From Sporosarcina ureae (GTDB lineage: Bacteria; Bacillota; Bacilli; Bacillales_A; Planococcaceae), in NCBI RefSeq assembly GCF_002109325.1, contig NZ_CP015348.1:213501-277500 (forward strand): DNA of 64,000 bases, given 5' to 3'. The position numbers were made by a program, and so were the translations under genes. The notes under the pieces were generated by a model. That model did not search any database and was not told where the DNA came from. It saw only the letters and a list, made by a program, of their open reading frames with translations. Shown piece by piece: positions 17,651 to 26,289 of this stretch (positions within the stretch are counted from its first letter, which is position 1; the number at the start of each line of letters is the position of its first letter).

Positions 17651-18592
17651 TTATACTGCGATCGGCGCTTTGATTCGTGGATGCGGATCATAGCCTTCGA
17701 TCGAAATATCCTCCGTCGTCAAATCAAAGATCGACCGTCCATCATAATTCACGTGCAACGTCGGCAACTCTTTTGGTTCTCTCGACAATTGTTCATGTAC
17801 TTGATCGATATGATTCTGATATAAGTGTGCGTCACCTAGTGTATGGACGAATTCACCTACTTCTAAACCACATTCATGCGCAATTAAATGAATAAGTAAC
17901 GCGTATGATGCAATGTTAAACGGTACGCCGAGGAAAACATCCGCACTGCGTTGGTAGAGCTGGCATGATAATTTGCCGTCCGCTACGTAGAACTGAAACA
18001 GCAAATGGCAAGGTGGCAGCGCCATCTCGTCCACTTCTGCAGGATTCCATGCCGTGACAATGTGGCGGCGGGAGTCCGGATTGTTTTTGATGCTGTCGAT
18101 CACTTGTGCAAGCTGATCGATGACACCACTCTCGCTATCCCACGCTCTCCACTGCTTGCCGTACACAGGTCCGAGATCACCATGCTCCTTCGCAAACTCT
18201 TCATCCGCTAAAATCTTCTCTTTAAATGAAGCGAGCTCCGCTTTATACGTAACCGCGAATTCTTCATCTTTTAGTACACGACGACCAAAATCCGTCATAT
18301 CCGGTCCTGTATACGCTTCACTTTTCACATACCGCTCAAATGCCCATTCATCCCAAATACCGTTACGTTCCTGAATCAATGTGCGGATATTCGTATCACC
18401 TTTTATAAACCATAGTAATTCCGAGACAATCAGACGAAACGCCGTCTTTTTTGTCGTTAATAAAGGAAATCCTTGCGCTAAATCAAAACGCATCTGATAA
18501 CCGAAGACACTGTATGTCCCCGTACCCGTACGATCTCCCTTTTTTGTTCCTGTATCCAGAATATGTTGACATAGATCCAAATATTGCTTCAT
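17651..18592 (-). CDS. thyA: Thymidylate synthase
   Basis: Makes dTMP from dUMP with 5,10-methylene-tetrahydrofolate. 313 residues, the longer form with an insert at about 85-150, as in staphylococci. Catalytic Cys195 in [12 protein letters not shown], phosphate-binding DSRRH, and YNHxD-type HLYQNHIDQ. The C-terminal IKAPIAV is the functional ThyA ending. Forms an operon with dfrA. A strong hairpin lies in its leader. Confidence 0.97.
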   Translation of the reverse strand: MKQYLDLCQHILDTGTKKGDRTGTGTYSVFGYQMRFDLAQGFPLLTTKKTAFRLIVSELLWFIKGDTNIRTLIQERNGIWDEWAFERYVKSEAYTGPDMTDFGRRVLKDEEFAVTYKAELASFKEKILADEEFAKEHGDLGPVYGKQWRAWDSESGVIDQLAQVIDSIKNNPDSRRHIVTAWNPAEVDEMALPPCHLLFQFYVADGKLSCQLYQRSADVFLGVPFNIASYALLIHLIAHECGLEVGEFVHTLGDAHLYQNHIDQVHEQLSREPKELPTLHVNYDGRSIFDLTTEDISIEGYDPHPRIKAPIAV

Positions 18593-18642
18593 GCTTCAAG
18601 CTCCCTCATAAGAAATTACACTCATTATAACATTAAGACAAC

Positions 18643-18694
18643 AAAACACACCACGAAAGGGCTGATTACGAAAGCCATTTGTGTGGTGTGTTTT
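18643..18694. terminator. Strong hairpin in the thyA leader (terminator or attenuator)
   Basis: Twelve perfect base pairs AAAACACACCAC / GTGGTGTGTTTT plus an inner GGCT/AGCC stem, with T on both exits. No gene ends here on either strand; in the minus direction it lies about 50 bp before thyA. Confidence 0.6.
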
Positions 18695-18892
18695 TAGTCC
18701 AGTATTCACTGCTCGTCGTATAGATATATATCTTTCACATACTACCTTTGCTATAGCGTTTAGTATACACAAAATTCTTCTACTCTTAGTAGGATCAAGT
18801 CGCATTCGGTAAATTTACAATGAATGATTGAAAAATCTTTTCAGACTTGAGTATTGCATGGTCATCATTTTTTTATTGGAGTATGTATTGGT

Positions 18893-18923
18893 TGCATGAA
18901 AATCTCTCTTTACGGACACACTG
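18893..18923 (+). promoter_or_regulatory. SigG-like promoter of the spore lipoprotein gene
   Basis: TGCATG, 18 bp, CACACTG, compared with the forespore SigG consensus (TGMATA, 17-18, CATAMTA), about 30 bp upstream of the start. Fits the product. Confidence 0.4.
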
Positions 18924-18953
18924 GTTATGAAAAGGTTATAAGGAGGAAAATAC

Positions 18954-19454
18954 ATGAAAAAAACAAGTTTGTTACTGATTGTTCTTTCAGCTGCACTGGT
19001 CGTTATGGGTTGCGGAACAAAAAAGGATAACACAGCACACGTTGATGAAAATACTATTACGAATGAAACATCGAATGGTACTGCTGACGAAAAAGTTTCC
19101 ATCCCTAGTACCCATGATACCAAGGTAGAGACTGCTGATGAAGCCGCAGACAAAATTACTGAACTGACAGATGTAGATAGTGCCACTGTACTAGTTACTG
19201 ATCATAACGCTTATGTTGCGGTTGTCTTAAAAGATACAACAATGAAAGAAGCGACAAAAGAGCTCGAGGATAAAATCGCAGAAGAGGTTCGTTCTTCTAA
19301 TTCGGCTATTGAAAATGTCTACGTTTCCCTTAATCCGGACTTCGTAGAAAGAATGACCGGTTATAAGGAGAAGGTCAACGCAGGCGAGCCAGTAGAAGGA
19401 TTCTTTGATGAGTTTTCAGAAGCAATGAAACGCGTATTCCCTGATGCACGTTAA
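18954..19454 (+). CDS. YhcN/YlaJ-family spore lipoprotein
   Basis: A 166-residue lipoprotein (signal peptide with lipobox VMGC, Cys20) of the YhcN/YlaJ family found on the inner spore membrane and linked to germination or outgrowth. A low-complexity Thr/Asp/Glu linker is followed by a YhcN domain containing DSATVLVTDHNAYVAVVL, typical of the family. An ideal AAGGAGG lies before the ATG and a SigG-like promoter upstream. Monocistronic. Confidence 0.85.
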   Translation: MKKTSLLLIVLSAALVVMGCGTKKDNTAHVDENTITNETSNGTADEKVSIPSTHDTKVETADEAADKITELTDVDSATVLVTDHNAYVAVVLKDTTMKEATKELEDKIAEEVRSSNSAIENVYVSLNPDFVERMTGYKEKVNAGEPVEGFFDEFSEAMKRVFPDAR

Positions 19455-19544
19455 CATCTCAGTGTTACTCAAAAGGACTTAACTCTTCTTACTGATTTTT
19501 AATGCCATCTATGAAATCAGCTGAAAAATATCTCTAGTAGTAGA

Positions 19545-19578
19545 GAAAAAGCGATCTGTCCTTAAGGATAGGTCGCTC
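19545..19578 (-). terminator. Terminator, best oriented for a decayed minus-strand gene
   Basis: AGCGATC.../GGTCGCT hairpin with five T on the minus strand; weaker T-rich exit on the plus strand, so it could also end the YhcN transcript. Confidence 0.6.
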
Positions 19579-19642
19579 TTCTCCTATATACACATTTTAT
19601 AAATCGCGTCTTATCGACGTTTTCATTACGCCTAGTTGCTTC

Positions 19643-19774
19643 TTATTTTAATTCTTCTCCCAATAACAGTGCAATCACGTTCAGTCGCGCAATCTCCTCT
19701 TGATCCTTCACGAGCAAACCAACGCTTCGCTTATTCGTTCTCAACTCCCTAATTGGCAGGCCGTTTCTCTTCAA
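19643..19774 (-). pseudogene. Orphan 3' coding remnant, about 43 codons
   Basis: An open frame on the minus strand encodes a charged, helical peptide ending KDQEEIARLNVIALLLGEELK. It has amino-acid composition of a real protein C terminus but only a TTG without ribosome site at its upstream end, directly after an in-frame stop. A minus-strand terminator follows it 65 bp later. Most likely the tail of a gene whose front has been lost. Family not recognised. Confidence 0.35.
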
Positions 19775-19849
19775 TTACCGAATGTGTAGTTGTCTTTAAT
19801 GAACTATCTTTACACAACATATAAAATCAACCAGACCACTATACAAACA

Positions 19850-19889
19850 AAAAAACGCATAAAACCAAATTCCTACAAACTTGGTTTTA
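19850..19889 (-). terminator. Terminator of ypjP
   Basis: AAAACCAA/TTGGTTTT hairpin followed on the minus strand by a T-rich stretch. Confidence 0.65.
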
Positions 19890-19936
19890 CACGGTTTTTA
19901 CTCAATTCAGTTTTCTCACAACAAAACTTCAACGTC

Positions 19937-20524
19937 TTACGAAAGCCATTTCGGCGGAGTGTTCTTCGACCAATAAATATCCCCAACTGAGTGATGCGCG
20001 ACAAATCCATCATCCGCTGTGTGGTAATGGAAATTATAGAAGTAGCCGTCACTTGGGCGTTTTTCGGTACGAACGTGGAACTTTATCAGGTCCTGGTTCA
20101 CTGTTTTGTCGTAAACGTGGAAGATCTTTTCCGCATAATCACCTGAAGGCTGCTCGGTGATGGCCAGACGGCGATCCGTTGCATTATGTACGGTCGTTTG
20201 GATCACGGCTTCGATTCGCGGGAAAATCTCCTGATCGAATTCGTTCTGGATTACGGGGCCGATACGCTGTCCGAATTTTTCATACGTTAATAGACGCGCG
20301 TGTGCGACCAATTGTTGTTCTCTAGTGTAGCTGTCAAGTGTCAGTAAGTCATCTCGATTGTCTTGCAGTTCAAGGGAATACTCCATGCCTTCTGCGTGGG
20401 TTCCAGATTCATTTGGTTCATTCTTATCCGTAAAGTTTGTCCAAATTTCATGATTGGGTGTAATGACGCCCAATGTCAACACGGCGACAGATGCGATCAT
20501 CAGCCGCTGTAACCATTGCTTCAT
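19937..20524 (-). CDS. ypjP: YpjP family protein
   Basis: A 195-residue exported or membrane-anchored protein (hydrophobic N terminus, residues 6-22) matching B. subtilis YpjP in order and wording: a KFGQRIGPVI segment, EKIFHVYDKT, and the C-terminal FNFHYHTADDGF-HHSVGDIYWSKNTPPKW. Function unknown. AAGGAG favours the ATG at 20524. In B. subtilis ypjP also sits beside thyB, so synteny is conserved. Confidence 0.9.
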   Translation of the reverse strand: MKQWLQRLMIASVAVLTLGVITPNHEIWTNFTDKNEPNESGTHAEGMEYSLELQDNRDDLLTLDSYTREQQLVAHARLLTYEKFGQRIGPVIQNEFDQEIFPRIEAVIQTTVHNATDRRLAITEQPSGDYAEKIFHVYDKTVNQDLIKFHVRTEKRPSDGYFYNFHYHTADDGFVAHHSVGDIYWSKNTPPKWLS

Positions 20525-20715
20525 TTCCATCACTCCTTCAACATTCCGTCATACATCTACATAACTCATACGAAAAGCGTCACAAAAGGTTTCATCTTTT
20601 ACTATTTCATTGTACAATAAAGTCAAACTTCAATCATCAATATTCACAAAATGTTCTCTGATTGCAAGTTAAGCGGATTTCAATCAAACGCGCTACATAA
20701 AAGGAGGTCGCCACA

Positions 20716-20793
20716 ATGGATGTTAACTTATTATTAGGAATTGGTATGCTTGTATTGACTTTGTACTTGAGCTCCCTGAATTTCACACATTAA
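20716..20793 (+). CDS. 25-residue membrane peptide
   Basis: A tiny gene with an ideal AAAAGGAGG eight bases before the ATG, encoding MDVNLLLGIGMLVLTLYLSS-, a single hydrophobic helix with a short tail, and followed after 17 bp by a perfect terminator. The signals around it are as good as those of any gene in the window, which is why it is called. No family is recognised; it could be a small membrane regulator. Confidence 0.6.
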   Translation: MDVNLLLGIGMLVLTLYLSSLNFTH

Positions 20794-20810
20794 TTAATAG
20801 TGAAGAACGC

Positions 20811-20866
20811 AAAAAAGACTATGGACAGAACCTGGAATGTGATCAGGTTTGTTCATAGTCTTTTTT
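20811..20866. terminator. Bidirectional terminator between the 25-residue gene and ypiP
   Basis: Thirteen-base stem AAAAAAGACTATG / CATAGTCTTTTTT with an inner AACCTG/CAGGTT stem; serves both convergent genes. Confidence 0.9.
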
Positions 20867-20886
20867 GTGTAGCTTTACGTAATATA

Positions 20887-21672
20887 TCATTTTCTCTTCT
20901 CCAACACGCCATAATGCACTTTCGTGTATGGACGAATCTGCTGTATGAAGCCGAAGCGTTTGAACATCGGTGACTGATAGTGGTCTTTCAATACGACGCG
21001 GCGTCTGCATACGCGCAACGCTTCTTCTACCCATTCTTCCGTTACGCTATCAGTCACACCAATTTCTCGCAGCACTTCAAAATTGGAAGATTCCTCAATC
21101 GGTGTTGTGAACATCGGATCGAGAAAGACGATGTCACGTGAGTTGGATTCGCAAGTTTTCAAGAACTCTATAGCTTCCGAATGAATTACTTCGACTCGTT
21201 GCATCGCTTCTTGTAGCAGCGGAAAGTCGATCGGGAAATTATGCAAACCGACTTTTGTTAGGAACGCGACGATTGGATTCGCTTCAATTCCTTCTACCGA
21301 TCCTAACTTTCCGACGGTGCTAGATGCGATGATTGCGTCCGAGCCAAGTCCGAGTGTGCAATCTAGGAACGAGTCGCCAGGTTGAAGAACAGCTGCCGCC
21401 ACGAGTGGATCGGTTTCGCCTTTTAGTATGCGTTTCAAACGATAAGTTGCAGAATTCGGATGAAAGAAGAACGGTTCGGTGCTGCCTCTTGTATAAAACG
21501 AATAGCGGTCCTTCCCCGCCACTAAGACATCTGCTTGATAGACGTCTTGTAGTTTAGGGATGGACCGCTTTTTACGTTCGACGACAGGCGCCTGTAACGA
21601 CTCCGCTGCTTGTTGCATAAGTGCAGTGGAGTGTTCATCAGGACGTCCTGCTGTCGTAATGATCACGTTCAC
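20887..21672 (-). CDS. ypiP: Class I SAM-dependent methyltransferase (YpiP/RsmJ-like)
   Basis: A 261-residue Rossmann methyltransferase: SAM-binding motif FLDCTLGLGSDAIIAS, acidic EGIEANP, and the N6/N2-type DPMF motif (FLDPMF), which resembles RsmJ, the 16S rRNA m2G1516 enzyme. Substrate in Bacillus is unknown. Its ATG overlaps the TGA of brxB by 4 bases (ATGA), so the two are co-translated. Confidence 0.85.
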   Translation of the reverse strand: MNVIITTAGRPDEHSTALMQQAAESLQAPVVERKKRSIPKLQDVYQADVLVAGKDRYSFYTRGSTEPFFFHPNSATYRLKRILKGETDPLVAAAVLQPGDSFLDCTLGLGSDAIIASSTVGKLGSVEGIEANPIVAFLTKVGLHNFPIDFPLLQEAMQRVEVIHSEAIEFLKTCESNSRDIVFLDPMFTTPIEESSNFEVLREIGVTDSVTEEWVEEALRVCRRRVVLKDHYQSPMFKRFGFIQQIRPYTKVHYGVLEKRK

Positions 21673-22100
21673 TGAGCAACGACTTTCGTTAAGACGTCAA
21701 CAAGGTGATCTTTAATATGTTCTTTCGGGAAGTTCTCGATTTGTTCGCGTGGAATGAAATACACGACTTTTCCTTGATCCCAAATAGCAATCGAAGGTGA
21801 ACTTGGAGGAATCTCTGGGAAGTATGAGCGGAATGTTTCCGTCGCTTCTTTATCTTGCCCTGCGAATACCGTAAATAGATGATCCGGTTTCACTTCTGCC
21901 ACTGCTTCGCGTACAGCCGGACGTGCTAGACCTGCCGCACAACCGCATACCGAGTTGATCATGATAATTGCTGAACCTTCAAGGCCCTTTAAAGTATCAT
22001 CGACTTCTTCAGCCGTTGTTAGTTCTGTAAATCCTGCAGTAGTTAGTTCTTCGCGCATCGGTGTAACAATTCCGCGCATGTACTCATCATATGCGTTCAT
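21669..22100 (-). CDS. brxB: Bacilliredoxin BrxB (YphP)
   Basis: A 143-residue thioredoxin-fold protein of the BrxA/BrxB family that removes bacillithiol from mixed disulfides on proteins. The hallmark CGC active site is Cys52-Gly53-Cys54 in INSVCGCAAG. Its presence implies a bacillithiol-using organism. Ribosome site GGCGGAG; operon with ypiP. Confidence 0.95.
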   Translation of the reverse strand: MNAYDEYMRGIVTPMREELTTAGFTELTTAEEVDDTLKGLEGSAIIMINSVCGCAAGLARPAVREAVAEVKPDHLFTVFAGQDKEATETFRSYFPEIPPSSPSIAIWDQGKVVYFIPREQIENFPKEHIKDHLVDVLTKVVAQ

Positions 22101-22255
22101 TTAAATATCTCCGCCCTCTCGTATGGTTACGTGTTTTATGTCGTACTATTTTTAATAGTAAAGGATAGAGGAAATTATTTCACGTGATTGGGTTGGCGGG
22201 AGGTGGAATATTGTATGTGGAGGCGCAAAATGCATAGCTAGCTTTACGATAGCTT

Positions 22256-22651
22256 TCAGAGATTCATTTCCTTTTTAATCTCTTTCACTCGTTCGATCGT
22301 TAACCCTGTTCCCTCCGCCACAGCTTTTTCATCCATTTTCATTTTTAATAGTCTACGAGCCGTTTGTTCTACACCTTGTTCCAAACCTTGTTTTATCCAT
22401 TGATCTTTCTTAGCCTCTAGTTTCAAATTACCCGCTTCTTCTCTCAACTTCGCTTCATTAATAAAAGCTTCTTCATCTAAAACCTCTTTTAAACGCGCAT
22501 TATACGCTAATAATCCTTGTGAATCGCGACTCATGTCAACCCAGCTGGTGAACGCGTCTTGTAGATGCTCATCCTTCATCGCAATCGCCTCCAGTTCTTT
22601 GTAAATGTCTTTATATACATTTCTCTTACCTTTTACAATATAGTTTAACAT
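22256..22651 (-). pseudogene. C-terminal fragment of an Rpn/PD-(D/E)XK transposase-like nuclease
   Basis: The 131-residue frame matches only the C-terminal part of Rpn-family (recombination-promoting nuclease, PDDEXK) proteins: the helical ELEAIAMKD...WVDMSRDSQG region, then the charged repeat tail KQGLEQGVEQTARRLLKM and a last helix. The nuclease domain (about 160 residues) is missing and in-frame stops lie directly upstream of 22651. The first ATG has no ribosome site, but GGAGG stands eight bases before an internal ATG at 22579 (MKDEHLQDAF), so a 107-residue protein could be made. Either a truncated remnant or a stand-alone small C-terminal form. Confidence 0.65.
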
Positions 22652-22741
22652 TTTTCATTCAAACTATTCACTATATGAATACCCATTCATTTATGATAAA
22701 GTAAACTTACAATTCTATGAAATTCAGAAGGGGTGTAGGAT

Positions 22742-23485
22742 ATGGGGAAATTAGTAGATAAAATCGCAGTCGTAACAGGCGCAGCACAAGGAATCGGAGA
22801 GAAAATAGCAGAGCGTTTACTCGATGACGGGGCAGTAGTAATTATTTTGGATGTCAATTTTGAAAAGTTGGAACGAACCGCTTCCGCGTTGGACGCTTCA
22901 GGTGATAAGGTCCACCCTATGAAGTGTAATGTAGCCGATCCAGAAGATGTGGCGACAACATTTTCTGCTATTTATGAAAAGTTCAGTCAAGTGGATATTC
23001 TAGTGAATAATGCAGGGATTACGAGAGACTCATTCTTCCATAAAATGACGGCCGAACAATGGCACTCTGTACTCGACGTCAATCTCAGCAGCATGTTCTA
23101 CACGTGCCAAGCGGTCATTCCACAAATGCGTGCACAGCAATATGGAAAAATTGTCAATGTATCCTCGTCTTCGAGTTGGGGCAATATGGGACAGGCGAAT
23201 TACAGTGCGTCAAAAGCTGGAGTGCTTGGTTTAACGAGGACGTTAGCCAAGGAAAATGGCAGTAAGCAGATTACGGTAAATGCCATTGCGCCAGGGCAGA
23301 TCAATACAGATATGACGAAGGACTTGCCAGAAGACGTTAAGAGAATGGCAACACTGTTAACACCAGCGGGTCGTATGGGAGATCCTGCGGAAGTGGCATC
23401 CGTTGTTTCCTTCTTGACTTCCGATGATTCGAGTTTTGTCAATGGTGAGTGTATTAGCGTCAGTGGCGGATTTTTAATGGTTTGA
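22742..23485 (+). CDS. SDR oxidoreductase, FabG-like 3-oxoacyl reductase
   Basis: NAD(P)H-dependent short-chain dehydrogenase, 247 residues. TGAAQGIGE cofactor loop, NNAG, and the Ser-Tyr-Lys triad (SSSSSWG and YSASK) are intact, and the C-terminal VNGECISVSGG is typical of FabG/PhaB. Likely reduces 3-oxoacyl-ACP or acetoacetyl-CoA. It stands alone with no fatty-acid genes nearby, so it is probably a paralogue and not the housekeeping FabG. Confidence 0.85.
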   Translation: MGKLVDKIAVVTGAAQGIGEKIAERLLDDGAVVIILDVNFEKLERTASALDASGDKVHPMKCNVADPEDVATTFSAIYEKFSQVDILVNNAGITRDSFFHKMTAEQWHSVLDVNLSSMFYTCQAVIPQMRAQQYGKIVNVSSSSSWGNMGQANYSASKAGVLGLTRTLAKENGSKQITVNAIAPGQINTDMTKDLPEDVKRMATLLTPAGRMGDPAEVASVVSFLTSDDSSFVNGECISVSGGFLMV

Positions 23486-23702
23486 TGAACCGCAATTTTA
23501 TCGGAATATGATTTACAATAATATCTATGTAGAAAATCGTAAACGTCATACCATTCCCTACGATACGCGAACCATTTTTCTCAATGAGTTTCCGTTCTTT
23601 ACTCGTTTCTTTCAATTCCAGAATCGCCAAACAATGTATTGCATACATTGTTTTCAAGTTAGCAAGTGAAAAGTTTTACAGGAAAATTTACTATGAAGAA
23701 CC

Positions 23703-23972
23703 TTATTTGTTACTTTTAGTTAATGATCTAATTGAAATGACGTATAACACGAACGTCAACGAGATTGTAGCTAGGTAGTAATACCAATTATCAAATCGCA
23801 ATAACTTAGTGATAAAACCACTGACGAGCATGGATACACCTGCTCCTGCGATGAATCGGCTTACGTTAGAACGTAGTAGTTTGGTAGTGAGTTCATGAAA
23901 TAAAAAGCCAACGACGGCGCTGATTACAGCAGTAAATATAAGTAAGGAAAAGAACGGTAAATAGTAAAACAT
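23703..23972 (-). CDS. Small membrane protein, three hydrophobic segments
   Basis: An 89-residue protein with hydrophobic segments at about 5-27, 40-56 and 64-82. AAGGGAGATG precedes the ATG. No family recognised. The roughly 215 bp between it and the SDR gene carry no convincing gene; weak overlapping frames on both strands there have no ribosome sites. Confidence 0.6.
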   Translation of the reverse strand: MFYYLPFFSLLIFTAVISAVVGFLFHELTTKLLRSNVSRFIAGAGVSMLVSGFITKLLRFDNWYYYLATISLTFVLYVISIRSLTKSNK

Positions 23973-24092
23973 AAAATCATCTCCCTTTATTCCAGCTTTT
24001 TTGAACCTTTTGCTTTTATGGCGATTAATTTATTCTATCATTAATATCAATTGTCTCAAGAACTACTCATATGGACGAATTAGAATCAATAT

Positions 24093-24155
24093 AAAAAAGC
24101 AGCTGAATGAAATATTCCATGTTTACAAAACATGGTAGTTTCTCATTCAGATGCT
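24093..24155 (-). terminator. Terminator of hslO
   Basis: Long hairpin with outer AGC.GCTGAATGA / TCATTCAG.GCT and inner CCATGTTT/AACATGG stems, six T on the minus strand. Confidence 0.85.
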
Positions 24156-24169
24156 CATTTTTCATTTCT

Positions 24170-25033
24170 TTATAAAGCGACTTCTTTCAGTGCTTCCAAA
24201 TGCTCAGTATCGAAGTGATAGGTTTCATTGCAGAAATGACAATTCACTTCGGCCTGTCCATCTGTTTGAATCATGTCTTCAATTTCTTCGCTACCTAAGC
24301 TGATAATCGCATTAGTGATTCGCTCCATAGAGCATTGACACTGAAATTGAACGGGCATGCTTTCTAACACGGTGACATGTTCCGGACCTAACACGTGCTC
24401 AAGTATTTGTTCGGGTGTACTGCCTTCTTCGATCATGGAAGAGAGTGGCGCAATTACTTTCATGCGTTCTTCAATCTTACTCATCACTTCTTCATCTGCG
24501 CCTGGCATGAGTTGAATGATGAAGCCACCTGCCGCTTTCACCGTATTATCAGGATTTACTAACACGCCAACTCCGACAGCAGATGCGGTTTGTTCAGATT
24601 TAGAAAGATACGATGTATAGTCTTCTCCAATTTCCCCGGAAATGAGTGGGATTTGTCCTACGAAAGGATATGTTAGCCCCACGTCTTTTGAGACCGTTAG
24701 CAATCCATTTGTGCCGACTGCCTTTCCGACTTCGTTCAATTCTACGTCGGTTTGGGGATGCGAGACATATCCTCGAACTTCACCTTTGGCGTTCGAAGCC
24801 ACAATAATTGTACCGAGTGGGCCGCCACCGTTAATTTTTACTGATATTTTCTCCTCGCCCTTTAACATAGAGCCTAGAATTAAACCAGCAGTCATTGAAC
24901 GTCCAAGGGCATCTGCGGCTGTTGGCCAAGCCGCATGTCGTCGCTGTGCTTCCGCTACAGTTGTAGTTGAGTTCACAGCGTACGCGCGCACTTGATTTTG
25001 ATAAGCTACCGCTTTTACCAAATAATCATTCAT
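24170..25033 (-). CDS. hslO: Hsp33 redox-regulated chaperonin
   Basis: Holdase chaperone switched on by oxidation: zinc bound by four cysteines is released and the protein unfolds to bind clients. 287 residues. The zinc centre CxC-N30-CxxC is present (Cys232, Cys234, Cys265, Cys268). The start is ATG at 25033 rather than a GTG at 25042, judged by the AAAGGG spacing. Together with msrAB, brxB and OsmC it adds to the oxidative-stress functions in the window. Confidence 0.96.
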   Translation of the reverse strand: MNDYLVKAVAYQNQVRAYAVNSTTTVAEAQRRHAAWPTAADALGRSMTAGLILGSMLKGEEKISVKINGGGPLGTIIVASNAKGEVRGYVSHPQTDVELNEVGKAVGTNGLLTVSKDVGLTYPFVGQIPLISGEIGEDYTSYLSKSEQTASAVGVGVLVNPDNTVKAAGGFIIQLMPGADEEVMSKIEERMKVIAPLSSMIEEGSTPEQILEHVLGPEHVTVLESMPVQFQCQCSMERITNAIISLGSEEIEDMIQTDGQAEVNCHFCNETYHFDTEHLEALKEVAL

Positions 25034-25063
25034 TCTATACACCCTTTCTATAGCCCTACACGT

Positions 25064-25279
25064 TTAGTTTAGCTTTGTTTCACGTAATTTTTCGGGTGTG
25101 ACATCATTTCCAAGCGGATCGATGACGGTTAAACCTGAAAATGTGCCCATGACTTGCCCACGGATTTCACGTAAGTAATCTTGACGCAATACTGTCTGCT
25201 CCACTACTTCAGCATTTGTTAAGCCTTCTTCACGCTGTTTTTTAGCTAATTCATTAATACGACCTAATTGATTAATCAT
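25064..25279 (-). CDS. DUF896 (UPF0291) family protein
   Basis: A 71-residue helical protein of the YnzC family: INELAKKQREEGLT, LRQDYLREIRG and the conserved VIDPLGNDVTPEKL ending. YnzC is small and cytoplasmic, of unknown or SOS-linked role. GAGGG before the ATG; it lies 30 bp upstream of hslO and 19 bp downstream of the LLM oxidoreductase. Confidence 0.85.
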   Translation of the reverse strand: MINQLGRINELAKKQREEGLTNAEVVEQTVLRQDYLREIRGQVMGTFSGLTVIDPLGNDVTPEKLRETKLN

Positions 25280-25298
25280 GTAAATCCCTCATTTTCAT

Positions 25299-26255
25299 TT
25301 ATTTTTTATTATGTGCACTAAAATGTGGTACGACAAATTCTTGCAGCTCTTGTATCACTTCTGTTATCGGACGGTCTTCGTTACGAATTGCCAGAACGAC
25401 GTGGTTGACTCCGATATCTTGTAGTGCATACAAATAATCGATTAAAAACTGGTGACCCGATGTGAAGCCAACTTTTATTGGAATCGGTCTAGGCGACGCA
25501 TTGGGTTTGTCTGATAAATGTATAGTTAGGGGCTGTATGAACGGTTTAAATTCAGTTGTCGCTTGACGCCATAGCTTGATCAACTCTTGTTGGCGATTGG
25601 CTTCTTGGGCATAAAACATCCAACCGTCTGTATTCTTAGCTAACCATTCGATCGTTTGTCCGGAATACCCGGTACCTAAAATCGGAATTTTAGATACTAA
25701 TGGCTTAGGAATCACATCACCTGCTTCGAGTCCAACACGTTCAGACTGGATCGTAGGGAAAGATTCTTTCCATAATGTTTTCATTACGTCTACAGACTCT
25801 CTAAACAATTCATCACGTTGATCTCGGTTCACTTTAAATGCTGGGAATTCAATTGGCCGATCGCCAGTGGCAACACCCAGTAATAAGCGCTGGTTAGATA
25901 TATCATCTAATGAAGCAGCTGATTTCGCCAAGTGAAGTGGGTGCCGCAACGTCGTGACGACACTTGCTGTGCCTAGCGCGATTTTACTTGTATGCGCACT
26001 TACAAATGCGAGAAGTTGAAATGGATCATGCTTGACGCCATTATCTCCAAAGTTCGGATCGTAAAGAGGCGAATCTCTGACATACAATGCCGCAAATCCC
26101 GCATCTTCAGCTTGCTTGGCCAGCTTCATTTGTTCGGCTAGATCCAGTGGCATATGATAATCAACAGCAAGATCCATAGGGAATGTAATGCCCAATGTTA
26201 ATGTATTTTCTTTAAATGTGCGCACGAAGCCTTGATGCGATTGAAATGATTTCAT
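25299..26255 (-). CDS. LLM-class (luciferase-like) flavin oxidoreductase
   Basis: A 318-residue TIM-barrel protein of the bacterial luciferase-like family, using FMN or F420; in Bacilli FMNH2 is expected. Typical segments are AEDAGFAALYVRD, LGTASVVTTLRHP, SLDDISNQRLLLGVATGD and LGTGYSGQTIEWLAKNTDGW. It belongs to the Bacillus group of small LLM monooxygenases of unknown substrate. It is preceded by an Rrf2 regulator, which is its likely controller. Confidence 0.85.
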   Translation of the reverse strand: MKSFQSHQGFVRTFKENTLTLGITFPMDLAVDYHMPLDLAEQMKLAKQAEDAGFAALYVRDSPLYDPNFGDNGVKHDPFQLLAFVSAHTSKIALGTASVVTTLRHPLHLAKSAASLDDISNQRLLLGVATGDRPIEFPAFKVNRDQRDELFRESVDVMKTLWKESFPTIQSERVGLEAGDVIPKPLVSKIPILGTGYSGQTIEWLAKNTDGWMFYAQEANRQQELIKLWRQATTEFKPFIQPLTIHLSDKPNASPRPIPIKVGFTSGHQFLIDYLYALQDIGVNHVVLAIRNEDRPITEVIQELQEFVVPHFSAHNKK

Positions 26256-26289
26256 CGTAATTCCACCTAACGGACAATCCTATTGATGT

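Noticed and set aside
18695..18800. T-box or tetrahydrofolate riboswitch in the thyA leader
   Set aside because: The conserved T-box sequence and THF core are not visible; only the hairpin is reported.
23460..23657. Minus-strand frame of 65 codons overlapping the end of the SDR gene
   Set aside because: No ribosome site, overlaps a conserved gene end, no family recognised.
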